Part shown: positions 49,712-62,970 of the stretch, piece after piece
How positions within the stretch are numbered: the first letter of the stretch is position 1
Layout of the letters: each line of letters starts with the position of its first letter
From: Coffea arabica
Lineage: Eukaryota; Streptophyta; Magnoliopsida; Gentianales; Rubiaceae
Assembly: GCF_036785885.1 (NCBI RefSeq)
Contig: NC_092320.1
Span: 15,067,557 to 15,131,556 of the forward strand
Direction of reading: 5' to 3'
DNA length: 64,000 nt
Notes under the pieces: model-generated
Database searches by the model: none
Told to the model about the DNA's origin: nothing
What the model saw: the letters and a program-made list of their open reading frames with translations, nothing else
Made by a program: the position numbers and the translations under genes

Positions 49712-49830
49712 CTTGGAGGCCTTCCTAGACTGGTTGTCCCTCTCGGTCTCTGTTCCCGGTTTTCTCTTTCTGATTCTATCTCTTCTTGGCAGAGTGAGAG
49801 GTGCAAATGGCTGCCCTGCCTCTTCTTTTT
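49712..49830 (-). promoter_or_regulatory. Actin 5' untranslated exon and core promoter
   Basis: The minus-strand sequence ends CCTCCAAG|GTACC at 49712/49711, a splice donor. It pairs with the acceptor CTACAG|ACCACATT at 48824/48823, 13 bp before the start codon. The exon is CT-rich (CCGGGAACAGAGACC.. and TCTCACTCTGCC on the minus strand). The transcription start is unmapped; TTTTTAAAAA near 49828 may act as a weak TATA element. Confidence 0.65.
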
Positions 49831-51108
49831 AAAAACCGGAAAATGGTGAAAACTCAGCCTCAAATGAAATACAGGTTAAATGAACCTCAAATTCGTTCGG
49901 TTAATACTGCCGGCCGTTAGATTGGGGGATTATATGGGTAACTAGTAACTACTGAATTGAATGGACCCCATGACACTATCATGTTCATGGTGGATATAGC
50001 TGGCTTTGCTTTTCCACTCATTTCTTGCCGTAGGGACTGATATACCCTCCACTTTTGGAGTCGTTCCCGATTTACTGGTCCCCTACCCCCCTCCGACCCA
50101 AAGACCCGACATTGGAAATCTATGCCCACCCAAACCTTCTCAAGTGCTCATTCATATTTTTGTAAAATCAACTAAGGACCTAAGTTCAAAGGCTGCCCTA
50201 CTAATTTTTTCGTAGTCCCACGTCATTTTTTCGAGATTGGGGGGTTGGGTAGTTAAGTTTCCAGGTTTGCATCAAGAGTTGCCGACTTTTGGGGTTAAAT
50301 CTGAGATTAGATTTAATTAACTAACTTCAAAAGTTTGAAAAAAAAAACTAAGGACCTAAGTTCTACAAGACAACGATTTTAAATTGACCATTGAATATTA
50401 AATTTCATGATTAATGAATGTTTTTGGTTAATCGGTAAAATTTAAACTACTGCCACTCTAACTTATACTAAGAAAATGTTCAATTGAATCAAGAAAGACT
50501 AAAAGACGATAAACTCATTTTATTACCAAAAAATGTATTGTCGTATACATGCTAAATTTTACTATAAGGATTGTATTTTATATTTTAACCGGAGATCAAC
50601 TCATCTATGACAAATTGGTTATGATTAATGAAGTCTTGATATAGTATAACACACAATGAGATTCATTAGTCGATTTTATAAACATAAAGAGTCGTCTATT
50701 CTTTTAGCATGAGGGTCGTTATACCAATGTTAATATACAACATATTTGCAAATCAGTGATTAAAATTTAGTATTGACTCAAGGACAGCACACAGAGGAGC
50801 ACGAGTTCAAAGTCACGGGAAGACTAGAATCTTGATTTGTACTTTATTATTGTTTTTGTTCCTCATTTGGTTCAAATATTTCGGATTGTTTTACGTGTGG
50901 TGTTTAATATGATAGATACTACTCAAAATGTATTAAGAATTGTTTCAAACAGTTTTAATTCAAATCTTGCAGGTAGATAGAATTTGCAATAGGTTTTTGA
51001 TATTACAGGACATCTTTAAAAATTGACATATTGAATAACACTAAATAGAGATTCGAATAATTATAGAGGGACATAGCTAGAATAATTTTAGAGGGACATT
51101 GCTTGAAC
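49831..51108. other. Intergenic, no gene seen
   Basis: Upstream of actin. The phrase AACTAAGGACCTAAGTTC occurs at about 50170 and 50346, a small duplication. Short repeated TTTTAGAGGGACAT phrases lie at 51063-51100. No coding signal. Confidence 0.45.
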
Positions 51109-51497
51109 TAGAGGTACAAACGAGTAAAATTTAATCAAATAGATAGATTGTGAGTTTGCTTAGTTAAAACTTGAATTTGAACTTACGTTAGTCGAGTTTG
51201 AGCAGTTCAAGCTATTTGACAAATCGAATTCGAGTTTAATATGTGAAATTCGAAAGTTCATCAAACTTAATCTAAGTTCAATCAAGCTTAACATATATAT
51301 ATATATATATATATATGCTTTTTTTATTAGTATTAAATATATTTTTTTTACCCTAAAATTATATAGCATATAAATTTATATTTATTAAACTTGATTGGAT
51401 TCGAATTAAACTCAATTGGACTCAAGCACGAGTCCGACTTCAAGTTTATTAATTCAAATCAAACTCAAATAATATTATTTACTCAATTGCATTCCTA
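51109..51497. mobile_element. hAT-type MITE, older copy
   Basis: A 389-bp element from TAGAGGTACAAACGAG to CAATTGCATTCCTA, with inverted ends of the same type as the element at 38.9 kb. Flanking 8-mers GCTTGAAC and ATTTAAAC match at only five of eight places, and the interior TCGAG words are decayed. An (AT)n run is at 51293-51316. It appears older than the 38.9-kb copy. Confidence 0.7.
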
Positions 51498-53284
51498 ATT
51501 TAAACCCACTCTAATACTAGAAGTTAGTTAATAAATGGCTAGAATCTAGGTTCCATCAAACTTAGAACCCCAAAACGCCCTCAGGGATGCATTGACATTC
51601 CCCAAAAAATTGACGAGGATAAAATGGTCCTGCAGACAAGGTCCCCCCACAAAAAGATCGTTTAATCACTTTATCGGCTACTTTGTTTTCTCCTTTTTCC
51701 CATAAATCAAATTAGTGGGTTGGGTGTGGGCAATAATAAGACACATGAACGATGACGCAATAGTAGGGCCAGTCCAGCTGGGCCAAATTGGTCCAACCAG
51801 TCTGGAGATGATGTCGGCCTATTTGCTTCACGTGCGGCGAATGGCCATTCACACCTGCCCGCCACTCATCACCAACACAGAGCCCATTTTCTAAGCCAAG
51901 TCTTGTGGCTGACCGGCCAGACTGGTCAAACAAGTCCGACCTTACTGGCCTGCCTTAACGTGCCATGCATCATTTCACAACCTGAGCGCACTCAAAATTG
52001 CAAGGACGAGAGAGTCAGGGGCGCAAGTTTTGCTAAGACAACAAAAATAAGAAAGAATGGAAGATAGAAATTTGTGGTTTCGAGGAATATTTTCAATACC
52101 ACACAATTGCATCATGCTAGTTTGTTTTTTTTTTTTTTTGGGATTCTACAGGGGAAGGGGTATGAATGTGATTTTAAAAAGTGAAAAGGAGAAAAAAGAT
52201 TTGAATCCAAAACTTCTATTTCTTGAAATCTCATTCTTTTTATTTTTGACAAAATTTTTAGCAGGGAATTGATGAAAGTTAAGAAATAAGGAAAGAGATT
52301 GAATTCAAAAGCTTTTAGACATCATTTGAATTGAAGGAAAATGAAGGAAAGGAAATGAAAGGATTCTAGTAGAAAAGAAAGAAAAAAGAGAGTATAGGAA
52401 AGCTGATTCTGTTCATCTTGTTTTGATTAAATACAAAACCATTAACAATATTGTTTGGATTACGAAAGAAAAAGAAAGAAAAGGAAACTATCACGTATAA
52501 GTTACCTTTTTATCTATAATAATTTAAAAGCTTGATTTAAAAACATATAGGTTCTTTGACAAAAATTTTAAAACTTTCATTTATCTTGGTTTCATTTCCC
52601 TCCATTTTCCACCCCCATGGAAAACAAATTGACAAAAAAATAACTATATTGTATCTCTTCCTTTTCTCTCCTGTTCCTTTCTTTTCTTCATCAAAAATCA
52701 ATTCAAATATCAAAATTCTTATCCTTCCATTTCCTTTCCTTTTCCTCTCATCCTCCCCCCCGGGCGACACCAAAATAAAAAAGAAAGAAAATGTGCCGAA
52801 AAGGGAAATGGCAGGAAGAAACTTTTGTAGGTGTAGCTCTATTAAAGAACTTGGCCTAACCTTCAGTTTCGTAACCAAGATTTTCTTTCTCATTCCTTAC
52901 GTACTCTTTCTTGTTTTGTCCATACTTTTTGACTTGTTTTGAAGTTACTCTTTGGAGAGATTATCATGTTATGGAAACATTGATTTAGGAGTTAAACTTT
53001 ATATTACTTTTAATACTAATTATTAGATCAAAATCTCCTTAACATGCTAAATAAGTTAAAGATAAGGAAGATGAATTAATAATGTTGAGAGAAATTTACA
53101 AGACAATTGTAAAAGGTGGAACTAATTAGGTCACGATGACTGTAGTTTTTTGTTTCTAATTGATTATTCCATAACTCTATTATATTAGTCTTTTTTTTTT
53201 GTATTGAATCCCATACATAATAGTTCACCACCTTATGTTCCCACACGAATGTATAATAACAAAAGAAACAAGAAGCCTAAATGG
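51498..53284. other. Intergenic, no gene seen
   Basis: AT-rich with one GC-richer patch at 51750-51960 containing repeated CCAGTC/GACTGG words. From 52400 to 52900 there are purine-rich then pyrimidine-rich stretches. Frames here are low-complexity and not credible as genes. Confidence 0.45.
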
Positions 53285-53293
53285 ACTTCCATG

Positions 53294-56200
53294 TTTTTTT
53301 TTTTTTTGAAACGATAGAATTTTACATCATAACAGAACTGTACAGTGTTGGAGCAAGGGCTCCTATCTTTACAGCAGTGCATTTAGCGCTATGGGATGGA
53401 GTAGTTCCATTCCATGTCACAAAAGTTCAAAAGAGCAATTTTGCTCAAACTGTAGCATAGGCTATCAATATCCTCATTCAACCTATCAAAAGAGCACATT
53501 CGAAACCATGAGGTCATTTTTTGTATGTCCTCAATTATAGTGGCTGTCTCTAAGCTCGTAGCTTTTCCGGTTCCTATTTGGGCTAGCAGCTTCCTGTCTT
53601 CAATCCGTACTTTGATGTCTCTCCATCCCTTTTGCTGCTTGCTGCTTTGATCATACACAGCCTCACCACCTCTACAATGTCTTGAGCTTTGTTTCCTGCT
53701 TGCCTTTCCTTTAGTGACCAAGCAGCAATTGCCTAGTTTGCATTATTCACAACCGTGATGCCAATACCAATGGTTTTGGGTTCTTTCTGGTGTTGGGTCG
53801 CCAGCTTTAGAGTTACCACTTCAGAGTCAGATTGTTCTTTTTGACCATTCACTTCTTGCCTTATTGTTTTTATTGGGCTCCTCATTGGTTTTTGCTGGAT
53901 TGCTTTCTTGTATTCCTTCCATTCCTCAGTACCTTTTTCACTCACTTTAAAAGGCTATTGTTGTGTTGAGTTGAAAATTCTGGCATTTCTCATTTTTCAA
54001 ATTTGCCACAGCACGTTGACTGTTAGGGATATGTGATATTCACCTTCATGCCTGGTTCTTGCATTCATCAACATGGTCCACCATTGTTTAAAGCAGCCGG
54101 TTTGGTCTTCCAGCCCATTCCAGTGTACTAATGCAAATTTCCATATTTCCTTTATTATCTTGCACTGCAGCAGTATGTGCTCAATGGATTTCACATTCTC
54201 TTCACATTCACATCATATTAGGTCTCCTCTTTGCGTCCTATGAAATATTTGAGCCTTCATTGGCATTCCATTGTTGATACATTTTCACACAAATATTTTC
54301 AACTTATATTTGATAGATAGATTTCATAATGAATTCCATAATTTCCTATCTGCTTGTTGGTAGCTACATCTTTCCTTTTCATTGCTTTCTTCCTTTTTTT
54401 TCCTCTTCTCTTGTTGCAGATATTTGTAGCCAGATGCTACTATATATTGGCCCATTTTGCAATGCTTCCATATCAAGCTATCTCCTCTTCTAGCCAAGCT
54501 TATTGGAATATTAAGAATGTGTTCTGCATCTTTTCTGTTGAAGACTTCAAAGATTAGCACTCTGTTCCATCTGTGTTGAACCATGAGTTGTGAAACTTTT
54601 TGCAAGTTGTTTCCTCTGGTTTCTGAGTTTTTATCCTTTCTGCTTTGTTGTTATTGATCTATTTGTCTTCCCAGATGTTGGTTCCCCTTCTATTTCCTAT
54701 TCTTTTTTTGCACCCTTCTTTAATTACCTCTCTAGCACTTATTAGACTTTTCCAAATTCAGGATGCACTTTTTGGGATCTTGCTTTCAAGTATTGATCCT
54801 TCTTGAAAGTATTTATCCTTCAGTATCTTGCTTACCAAGAGGTTGGATTGGGTCATTATTCTTCATACTTGTTTTGCAAGTAAAGCTTCGTTGAAAAGCT
54901 AAATGTCCTTGAAACCCATTCCTCCTTCTTCTCTATTTCTGATAAATTTCTTCCATGCAATCTAGTGCTGCTTGTCTTTCTTGTCATTCTGTCCCCATTA
55001 GCAGCTAGCCATCATGGAGCAAATTTCCTTACATAACTTTTGGGAAAGCTTATAGCAGGACATGGCATAAGTTGGTATAGCCATTGTTACTGCTTTCAGT
55101 AAAGTTTCCTTGCCTGCTTGGCTGAGTAGTTTTGTCTTCTAGTGATCCATTTTTTTCTTGATTTTGTCTTTTATGAAACCAAAAATCTGTTCTTTTGACC
55201 TCGTAATTATCATTGGCAGACCAAGATATTTTCCTTGTCGCACAGCCTGGATTTCTTGCAGCTCTTCACATATTGTTTCTATCATCTTCTTGTTAGTGTT
55301 TTTGCTGAAGAATATTGAGAATTTCTCTAGATTAATTAGTTGACTTGATACTATTTCATATTTGTTTAAGATTGCCTTCAATTCCTTGGCCTTCTTTTGA
55401 TCTGCTTTGCTCAGTATCAATGAATCATCTACAAAAAAGAGATAGGTTAGTGCAGGATCATTCCTGCTGATCTTCATTCCTTTCATCTTTTTGCTTGTTT
55501 CTGTTCTTTTAAGGAGGTTGGAGAATCCTTCTGAACATATTAGGAACAGGTATGGTGATAGGGGCTGACATTGCCTTAATCCTCTCTCTGGTTTCACTAG
55601 TTCCCTTGCTTCACCATTCACACTGAAAGAGTAGGATACAGTAGTTATACAGTTCATTATCCAGTTAATCCAGATGTCACAAAAACCCATTTTAATCATT
55701 ATTGCTTTCAAGTAATCCCATTACACTCTACCATAGGTTTTAGACATATCAAGTTTAATAGCCATACATTCCACTTGCCCATTTCTTTTATTTTTTAGGA
55801 AATGAAGAAACTCATGAGCTAATATGACATTACCAGAATTTGTCTACCCGCAACAAATGCAGACTGATTTTTGCTTATTCACTTATTTAACACAGGTTTG
55901 AGTCTGTTCACTAAAATTTTGGAAATGATTTTGTACATAACAGAACAGAACATGAACTTATAGATCTATAGTGCATTAAGCCAGTGGAAACTGAAATTTT
56001 GGGGATCGAAGAGATAATAGTGTGGTTTATGGAACTAAGCATGTGACTAAATGAAAAAAAGATTGAACTGCCTCTACTATGTCTTTTTTAATGATGTCCC
56101 AATAAGTTTGAAAGAAAAGAGGCGACATACTATCACTTCCAGGAGCCTTATTAGGATTCATTGAAAAAATTGCTGTCTTAATTTCATTCTCATCCACAAC

Positions 56201-56946
56201 TTTGACTAAGATCCTATTCATTTGTTCTATGATTGTGATTGGAATCCCCTTAAGTATCTCATGAATGTTGTTCTCCCTTGTTGGTGATGTTTAGGCAGTG
56301 AACAGTTGCCTATAGTACTTGGCTATTTCCTGCCCAACTTCTTTTTCTGATTTTGTCCCACTTCTATCTCCTTCCTGAAGTTGGTTCATTCTATTTGCCA
56401 TCATTTTTCCATTCACCACAGCATGAAAATATTTGGAGTTATTGTCCTCTTCTCTCACCTATTGCAGCCTTGCTTTCTGACTCCAGAACATTTCCTCTTC
56501 TTGATATGTTTCTTTCAATTGCTTTTTCAGATTAACAATTTATTCCTTTGATATTTTCCTGTACTGCTCTTTTATCCTTTCTAGTTTCTCTTTGGCCTCT
56601 TCTATTTTCTTTTTAGCAATGCCAATCTTGCTATTGTGCCACTTCAAGAGCCTTACCCTGCAATTTGTTATTCTTTTGGTGACCTTGTACATTGTGGATC
56701 CATCATATGTTATACTCCAAGCTTCTTTAATCAATTGATAGGCTTCCTTATGTTGCACCCATCATTTATCAAAATAGAACCTCTTTGTCCTTCTTCTATT
56801 TGCTGGACAATGTCTAGTAACAGAATGTTGTGATCAAATGCCTAATTTTCCACATGTGTACATTTTGCCGTAGCAAACACTTCTAACCATTCAAGGGTGC
56901 TCAATCCTCTGTCAAGTCTGTCTTTTATTTCTAATCCTTCATCCCA
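53294..56946 (-). mobile_element. L1-type LINE, 5'-truncated, inactive
   Basis: Minus-strand non-LTR retrotransposon of about 3.65 kb. From its 5' side it shows the C-terminal end of the endonuclease (DRLDRGLSTLEWLEVF near 56900) and a linker helix (56540-56758). Reverse transcriptase blocks follow: NPNKAPGSDSMSPLFFQTYW at about 56130, ERGLRQCQPLSPYLFLICSE, the catalytic box FVDDS and KYLGLPMI (55139-55711). Next come a zinc-finger-type zf-RVT region (54600-54000, SIEHILLQCKIIKEIW) and an RNase-H-like C-terminal region to about 53400. The 3' poly-A appears as the T run at 53294-53307. A target duplication ACTTCCATG (extended by T's) flanks it at 53285-53293 and 56947-56955. Frames are broken by several stops and shifts, and the N-terminal ORF1 and most of the endonuclease are missing. 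Confidence 0.93.
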
Positions 56947-56955
56947 ACTTCCATG

Positions 56956-58290
56956 TTTTTATTATAAGCTCATTTTTTGAGTGAGTACCTTAGAGTTAGG
57001 TTAGTTTATATCCTCCAAGTGCCACTCAAATATAAAATCACCATAAAGTTCTTGAAATTGTTCATCGAATCAGTTTTTTTGCACTTAAGTACGTGGTTTC
57101 TTCTAAATTCATATGGATGCGTAGTGCACTCATTTGATTCGATGGTGGTTCAGTTTTCGTCGATTTTTCTAGGTTCCGTTGGGTTTCTCCCCCTCTCTCC
57201 TAAGTGTAAGCTAGAGTAGGAGTAGATTAGACTAACTGTTACTGTCTGATAAAAAAAAAAAAGAATTAGCTTTTTGCATATTTTCTAGTGAGTCTAAATG
57301 TGATAATGCATGTGACCTCATAGTTAATCACAAAACACTGCATCCAACATTTCAATAAACCATACATAAGTTTTAAAAACAGAAATCTGATGATGTTCCT
57401 AAAATATTCGAGATTTCGAGCTTGAATTAATAACTTTTCATGTTTTTATAAAGCTATACAAGCGTATTTCACGCTAATATGTTTTTCTAAAAAGTGTAAC
57501 AATAATGTTTATAGCTACATTGTATAAAAAGTAGGAGAGGACTTTTGGTATAAACTTTCTTTTTTTTTATCTTCTCATTTTTTGAACTATTTTTCTCTCC
57601 TGATTAATTGCCCTAAATAAAAGTTTCTTACTATAATTTTACTAGCGATAAAGCATAATATTGTATTTTACAAAGTTACTTTTCCTAGAAATGTAAATTT
57701 TCCAATCACAATGTTTATTAACTAATAAAAAAACTACCTACTAACAAGAATTAGAAATACGAAAAAGGGATTTATGGACTAGTGCTGTTGCAGGTGCAAT
57801 CATGCCATGCAATTGATCCCCTGATTTGTCATAAGGGGTCGAAAAATTCTTGATCTTCCCTTGCAAAGTTTAAATGTATGCTTCAAGTCGAACCGATCTC
57901 TTAAGACAGATCTGAGCCATCAATTGTTGTACGTAACTACATAGGATCCCCAGAATAGAGGAAAACTAGTCAATCAAAACCCATTCCACACTCTTTCTTA
58001 AGCAAACAACCATTAAACTCAGCCTATACACATATAATATATCCTCCAAAGTTTATGGACCTACTCTTAGGCATATTTTTATTAGTCCAGAGGTCTAGGC
58101 CCATAGCCTGCAGTCCAATCCAAACATGGACCACAAATTGCAAGGTCCAGGTCCAGCTGGATTTCCAGGCTCACGAATCAGTCACCAGTGTACATGTGCC
58201 CATTTTCCTGCAAATATTTGCTGCCCCTTCTTCTCCCTTTTTTTCCTTCAGGTAGAGCATATTCACGAAAATCGCCATTGAAATTTAGGC
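56956..58290. other. Intergenic and 5' region of J-protein gene
   Basis: Contains a SINE-like tail at 57170-57262 and otherwise AT-rich unique DNA. 58030-58290 is likely promoter and 5' UTR of the J-domain gene. Confidence 0.45.
57170..57262 (+). mobile_element. SINE-like 3' tail, 5'-truncated
   Basis: The sequence GGGTTTCTCCCCCTCTCTCC, then GAGTAGGAGTAGATTAGACT and ACTGTTACTGTCTGAT, followed by about 12 A's. It resembles the 3' part of the SINE at 32.2 kb (AGATTAGAATAGAATAGG .. CGTTGCTGAC and A tail). No tRNA-like head and no target duplication were found. Confidence 0.5.
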
Positions 58291-61200
58291 ATGAATAGAG
58301 TCAGAGTAGCAGCACTAATCAATTCTGGGGCCAGCTCTTTTCAGCAGAAAGTCTCCTACATCCATTCAACTCCAATTTTGGAACGAAAAAGACGAACTCA
58401 TTGGGATTCTGTTAGTGTTTCTCTCCTCTCTTTTACACTCATAGGAAAAAAAGGAAAAAGGCGGATATTTTCATTTTTTGCAAACATTATTTTGCTATTT
58501 ATGCTATTACCGAGCAGTTTTTTTTTTTGAGTTTTGAAATGGCTTTAGACGGTCTGAAATGGGATTATTTTGGTAAATATTTGTGCTCTTTAGTGAATTA
58601 TATTATATATCTACCAGCTTATGTTTAAAATATATTTTGGTTTTTCTTTTTCTTTTTTTCCCCAGAAGAATCTAGTGATGTCATATGTGGCCTGGGGTAG
58701 TTTTGGCGCCACCCGCTAGGGGGTTCGGGAGGGGAATTCAAGTCGAGTCTTGGTGATGCTATGACCAAATTGATCGATCATCCTTTATTCTTCATTGAAT
58801 TTTCATGTAGAAAAATGTTGTCTTGGATGTAATGGTTTCTAATTTTTACACCATTTATGTGCAGGGAGGAGGTTATTCCAGGGGCTCATCAAGGAGTCAT
58901 AGAGAGCCTGTACGGTTTGAGCAAGTTTATGCACGATAAAAAGTGTAGCTTTTTGCTGTGGAATTGTAATTTTTATTGTGAAATACTTGTGTGCATCTGT
59001 TTCAGGATATTGATCAGGGATTGGAGATAATTTTTATTTTCAGTTTGATTCTTTGGATGTGTCCTTGAAATGAAAGATTAACTACATTGATTTTAGAGAC
59101 TTATATGGTTTCGGATGATGTCTGGAACCATATTCATTACTCTTATACCCATGAAAGAAAAAAGTGAACCATTTGATGCTTAAGTGTAGCGAGTTGAGTG
59201 TGTCCAGAGGAAAATGATGGAAAGACAGACAGATTGAAGCTGATTCTTACATGCATTCCCTACCCTTCTAAAAAATAGTCTAAACCCTCTTTTAGATCCA
59301 TAGATATTTGTTTCTTTGTTTGGATGATGTGCGGTGAGTAGGCTAGGCTGCTTTACCATCTATTTCTAGTCTGCAATTATGTCAAGCTTCCTCATAAGCT
59401 GTAGTATTCCTAGTCATGCTATTACCTCGAATTAATAAAGCATTGATGGAGATGGGTGCAGATATTTGGCACACTTATTGCATTGATGCCTGTGACAGAG
59501 ATTACAAGGTGCTAATTTTTACCTGTTAGTCATGTGCCTTTTGGCTAAAGATCTTGTGTTGCCATGTGGGGCTGCTAATATCCTAGTGTATTGTCTTGTC
59601 ATCAGTTTCTTTTGCTTCATCCTTGATTTTCTTCAATGATTTTTCATTTCTCCATAGGATCAAAATCATATGGATCTAATGTGATCGAAGCCTTACATTT
59701 AGCATTGTGTTGCACTTACATCGTTCTGAATAAATGTGTATCTGATGGTAAATTTTTTTGTAGAGATTTAGCAGCTACTCCAGAAGGAATAGGAAGCTAC
59801 ATTCGAAGCAGGATTTGTTGCATAACGTCAGCTCATTTGCTGAGCACCTTTTTCAGGTTTTTAATGACTAATGAAGGCGTTCTTGGTCTCTTCTGCTCTC
59901 CGGAGTCAAGACTATAGTTTCCTAATTTCCTTCTGCTATTCTATCTGTAGAGTAGACCTTTTTTTTTTGGTTTTTTATTCATTATTTTTTGAGGGGTGAA
60001 ATAGGGAGTTGAGAATGGGGTCAAGGCATGTATGCTATCTGAAGCTTGGGATAGTATGAAATTGCAGCCTCTTTTATGTGTGTCTGTCTGGGAGGGACTT
60101 TCTGCACATGCATGCTCATGAGCATGCAGCATGAGCATTTAGGTACATCTTATAACTTAAAAGATAGACAGATGCATGTCCATGTGCCAAAGATGAAATT
60201 ACATGTCAATGTAAGAGTGGTGTTCTGAATGGTAGTAGTATCAAGGGGACATATTCTTGGTCGTCATGTTGATCCGTCTTTTGAGTTAGCTTTCCTAGTT
60301 TACCATTGTTTTCTAGTTTTGGGTGATTCTGGAAGCAGATATGCTCTTTCTATCTTTCCCTTTTTAAAAAAAGTTTATGTGCCTAATCCATTTTACAAGT
60401 TCAAAGATTCTTAGTTTGGAAGTTTTGAGTAAAAGATTCCTGTGTTGGCAAAATGGTTGTTGATTCTGGTTTATGTTTTGTACTATTTGGATCATGTATA
60501 CTGGTGCAGATTACAAATGAATTGCAAATTTGTTGAAGGATTACTAAGAAATTAATATTAAAGGAGCTTGTTGGCTTGTAATTAGAGAAAATATCATGAA
60601 TTTGAATGCACCATGACATGCTACAGCTGTCCATGCACTATTGTATGCTCAAAGGTTTATGCTAACAGACAATTTTGTTAGTAGTCCTAAAGTATATATG
60701 ATTACTTAATTTTTACATTTAATTTTCTCAATCCTTCTCTGTGATTCTTTTCCTTTACTAGTACTCTTGAAGACATGCCTCTTATTTTTGGGTCTTTTCC
60801 CTAGTTTTTTAACTTTTAATTTTTGGGTATCATTACCTTGACTTTTAACTTTGTTAAATTGTCAGCAATTATATATTTTTGTTCTCTAACAATGACTGCT
60901 ATGTATCAGAGCTGGAAATTTGATGATTTTGACGACAACCACAATCCATTTGCAAGCAGAAGCAGCTCATGGTTTAGACAGGATTTTAATGGTAATAGAT
61001 CTAAGAAAGGAAACTCCAGAAACAAGGGACAACAGGCATGGAACACAAGTAAGTTGCCCTTTTTGTCACATAACTGCAGTTGGACTTCAAAAGCGAAATG
61101 CGTCTGTCTGACATGCTTCTCATGATGATATCCACGTGGGGGCAGGATTCCAATTTTTTGTAGATGATGATGATTTTGATGTTGAGACCATCTTTAAATC

Positions 61201-62225
61201 CGCACTTGGGGGAAACAAATACACCTACTATTCCTTTATAGATGAAGAACCACAGTGGAGGGGGTCATTTGGACGCTCCAATAACCATAGGCATTACTGG
61301 AATTGGGGGCATCAGGATGAGGAGGAAGACAGCTCCTCATCTGAATCTGATAGTTTGGAGTCTGATCTGACATCTGATAGACTTGCTCTTGGGCTGAGTT
61401 CATCTGGTCCTTTAAGTCTTACAGATGTTAAAAATGCGTAAGTTCAATTTGATTCCTTCATTCGCTGTCTGCTTGAATACCAACCCCTTGCAACTTTCTG
61501 TTCAGATCTTATTTGAATGGGTAGAAATATGTTGTCTTTCTGACTTAAACTGCTGTCTTGCTTTCAGTTATAGAGTGTGCGCTTTGAAATGGCATCCAGA
61601 TCGCCACCATGGCCCTCACAAGGTATCTCTGTTTTTTCCCTCATAATATTCGCATTCTTCTTCATTTTTTTTTGTCTCCCATTGCAATTATTTTTGTTAG
61701 GGATATGGCAATAATTGTCTATCTTTGACTCTTAATGAAGCTGCTACTTTTATCTATCATTTTTTTCTTTTATTCTAATAGCTATGGATGTTTGATAGCC
61801 AAGGTCTCTGCTCGGGTTTATGAGATGTTGGGCCTTTCAATGGAATGGATGCTTACATCCCTCTTTCACACACTACAAATTTGTTAATATGGTAACTAAT
61901 TTAGTTGATTGATGAACCTGATACCAAGGAACAACGCATCCTTGTTCGCCTTAGTTTCATTGATGATATGTCCATGCATCTTGACACCGACTCTAGTTGT
62001 TTGGCTTGTCCAACTCCTCCCCCCCTCCCCCCCCCCCCCCCTTTCTCCACCTAGATTCTTCATACTCAGGTTATGATCATGAGAATTATCTGCAGACATG
62101 TTGGTTTGATTTCTTGTCGATCTAATCAAGTGGTTTGATGTCGTGGACAGGCTGCGGCAGAAGAGAAGTTCAAGCTTTGCAGTGCAGCATATCAGTCATT
62201 ATGTGATAAACTCGGTATAAATTAG
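58291..62225 (+). CDS. J-domain (DnaJ-type) co-chaperone, C-terminal J
   Basis: Six coding exons: 58291-58410, 58865-58914, 60912-61048, 61146-61437, 61568-61622, 62151-62225, keeping frame to give 242 residues. The start MNRVRVAALINSGASSFQQK has an amphipathic, Arg-containing presequence with SYIHSTPILERKRR, suggesting mitochondrial import (inference). The middle is rich in Asp, Ser and aromatic residues (FFVDDDDFDVETIF) with a Ser/Glu-rich stretch. The J domain is at the C-terminus: LTDVKNAYRVCALKWHPDRH followed by EEKFKLCSAAYQSLCDKLG, with the HPD tripeptide that activates Hsp70 intact. The family resembles Arabidopsis DnaJ-superfamily proteins with a C-terminal J domain. The exon at 58865-58914 and the choice of acceptor at 60911 are the least certain parts. 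Confidence 0.82.
62020..62041. repeat. Poly-C tract
   Basis: A run of about 22 nearly pure C residues inside the last intron (61623-62150) of the J-domain gene. On the opposite strand it is G-rich and may be polymorphic. Confidence 0.85.
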
Positions 62226-62970
62226 GGTTGCTGTTGCTGATGGCATCTATCAAGTCTTGTAGGAGATCAGATTGGATCTTGATCATAAGATTCATAACTA
62301 TGTACTTAGGTTAAGTTAGGAATTAGGTTAGGAATTATGCACAACATAGAAAAATGAGAGGCATGGTGTCCAATGAGCAATTATTTCCACAGTATGCTAT
62401 TCCTTGCATCCTTTTGTACCATTCACTTTGTACCCGTGTATACTTCTGTTTAATACTACCAGCTTTACGATTCATTAATGCCCTCATGCTTTTGAACGCA
62501 GCAAGTAAATTTTGCATGCAGCATTGTTTGAACATGGAACATATAATTTTTTTGCTAGTTTGCAATTTCAATTCTTACATAACTAGTATTTCTCTAGTAC
62601 TAATTTCTGTATCCAGCCTGGTGTTAAGTAGAACAGGGTGTGTTAAACTAATATCAGGATCTATCTTATTATTACTACTCATTTGCATGTGACTAATAGC
62701 ATACTGGCCAAAGTCTTATATTATTATGTTTCTTAATAGGCAACATGATCATATCTTGAAACAAACCAATAATACAGAGACAGAGAACAGAGAGAAATTA
62801 ATAAAAGCCAGCTACCTGGGAAAAAGCTTTACCTCATGATACTAGTAAAACAACGCCAAGGCATTTAAAGATGGAAATTTAAATTACTTGGGGAAGGGGT
62901 AATCTACAGGCAGGCATTAAATGCTAAAATTATAGTACTACTATCATTCGGCTGCAGCAGCTGGGGAGGA
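62226..62970. other. Intergenic between J-protein gene and last gene
   Basis: The first part is probably the 3' UTR of the J-domain gene. The end is probably the 5' region of the next gene. No other features seen. Confidence 0.5.

Noticed and set aside
52537-52942. Overlapping frames of 118 and 128 residues on both strands
   Set aside because: Low-complexity purine/pyrimidine tract; composition like Lys/Phe-rich chance translation.
59636-59917. 93-residue frame within the J-domain gene
   Set aside because: It lies in the intron 58915-60911, does not resemble the protein family and is not needed to keep frame.
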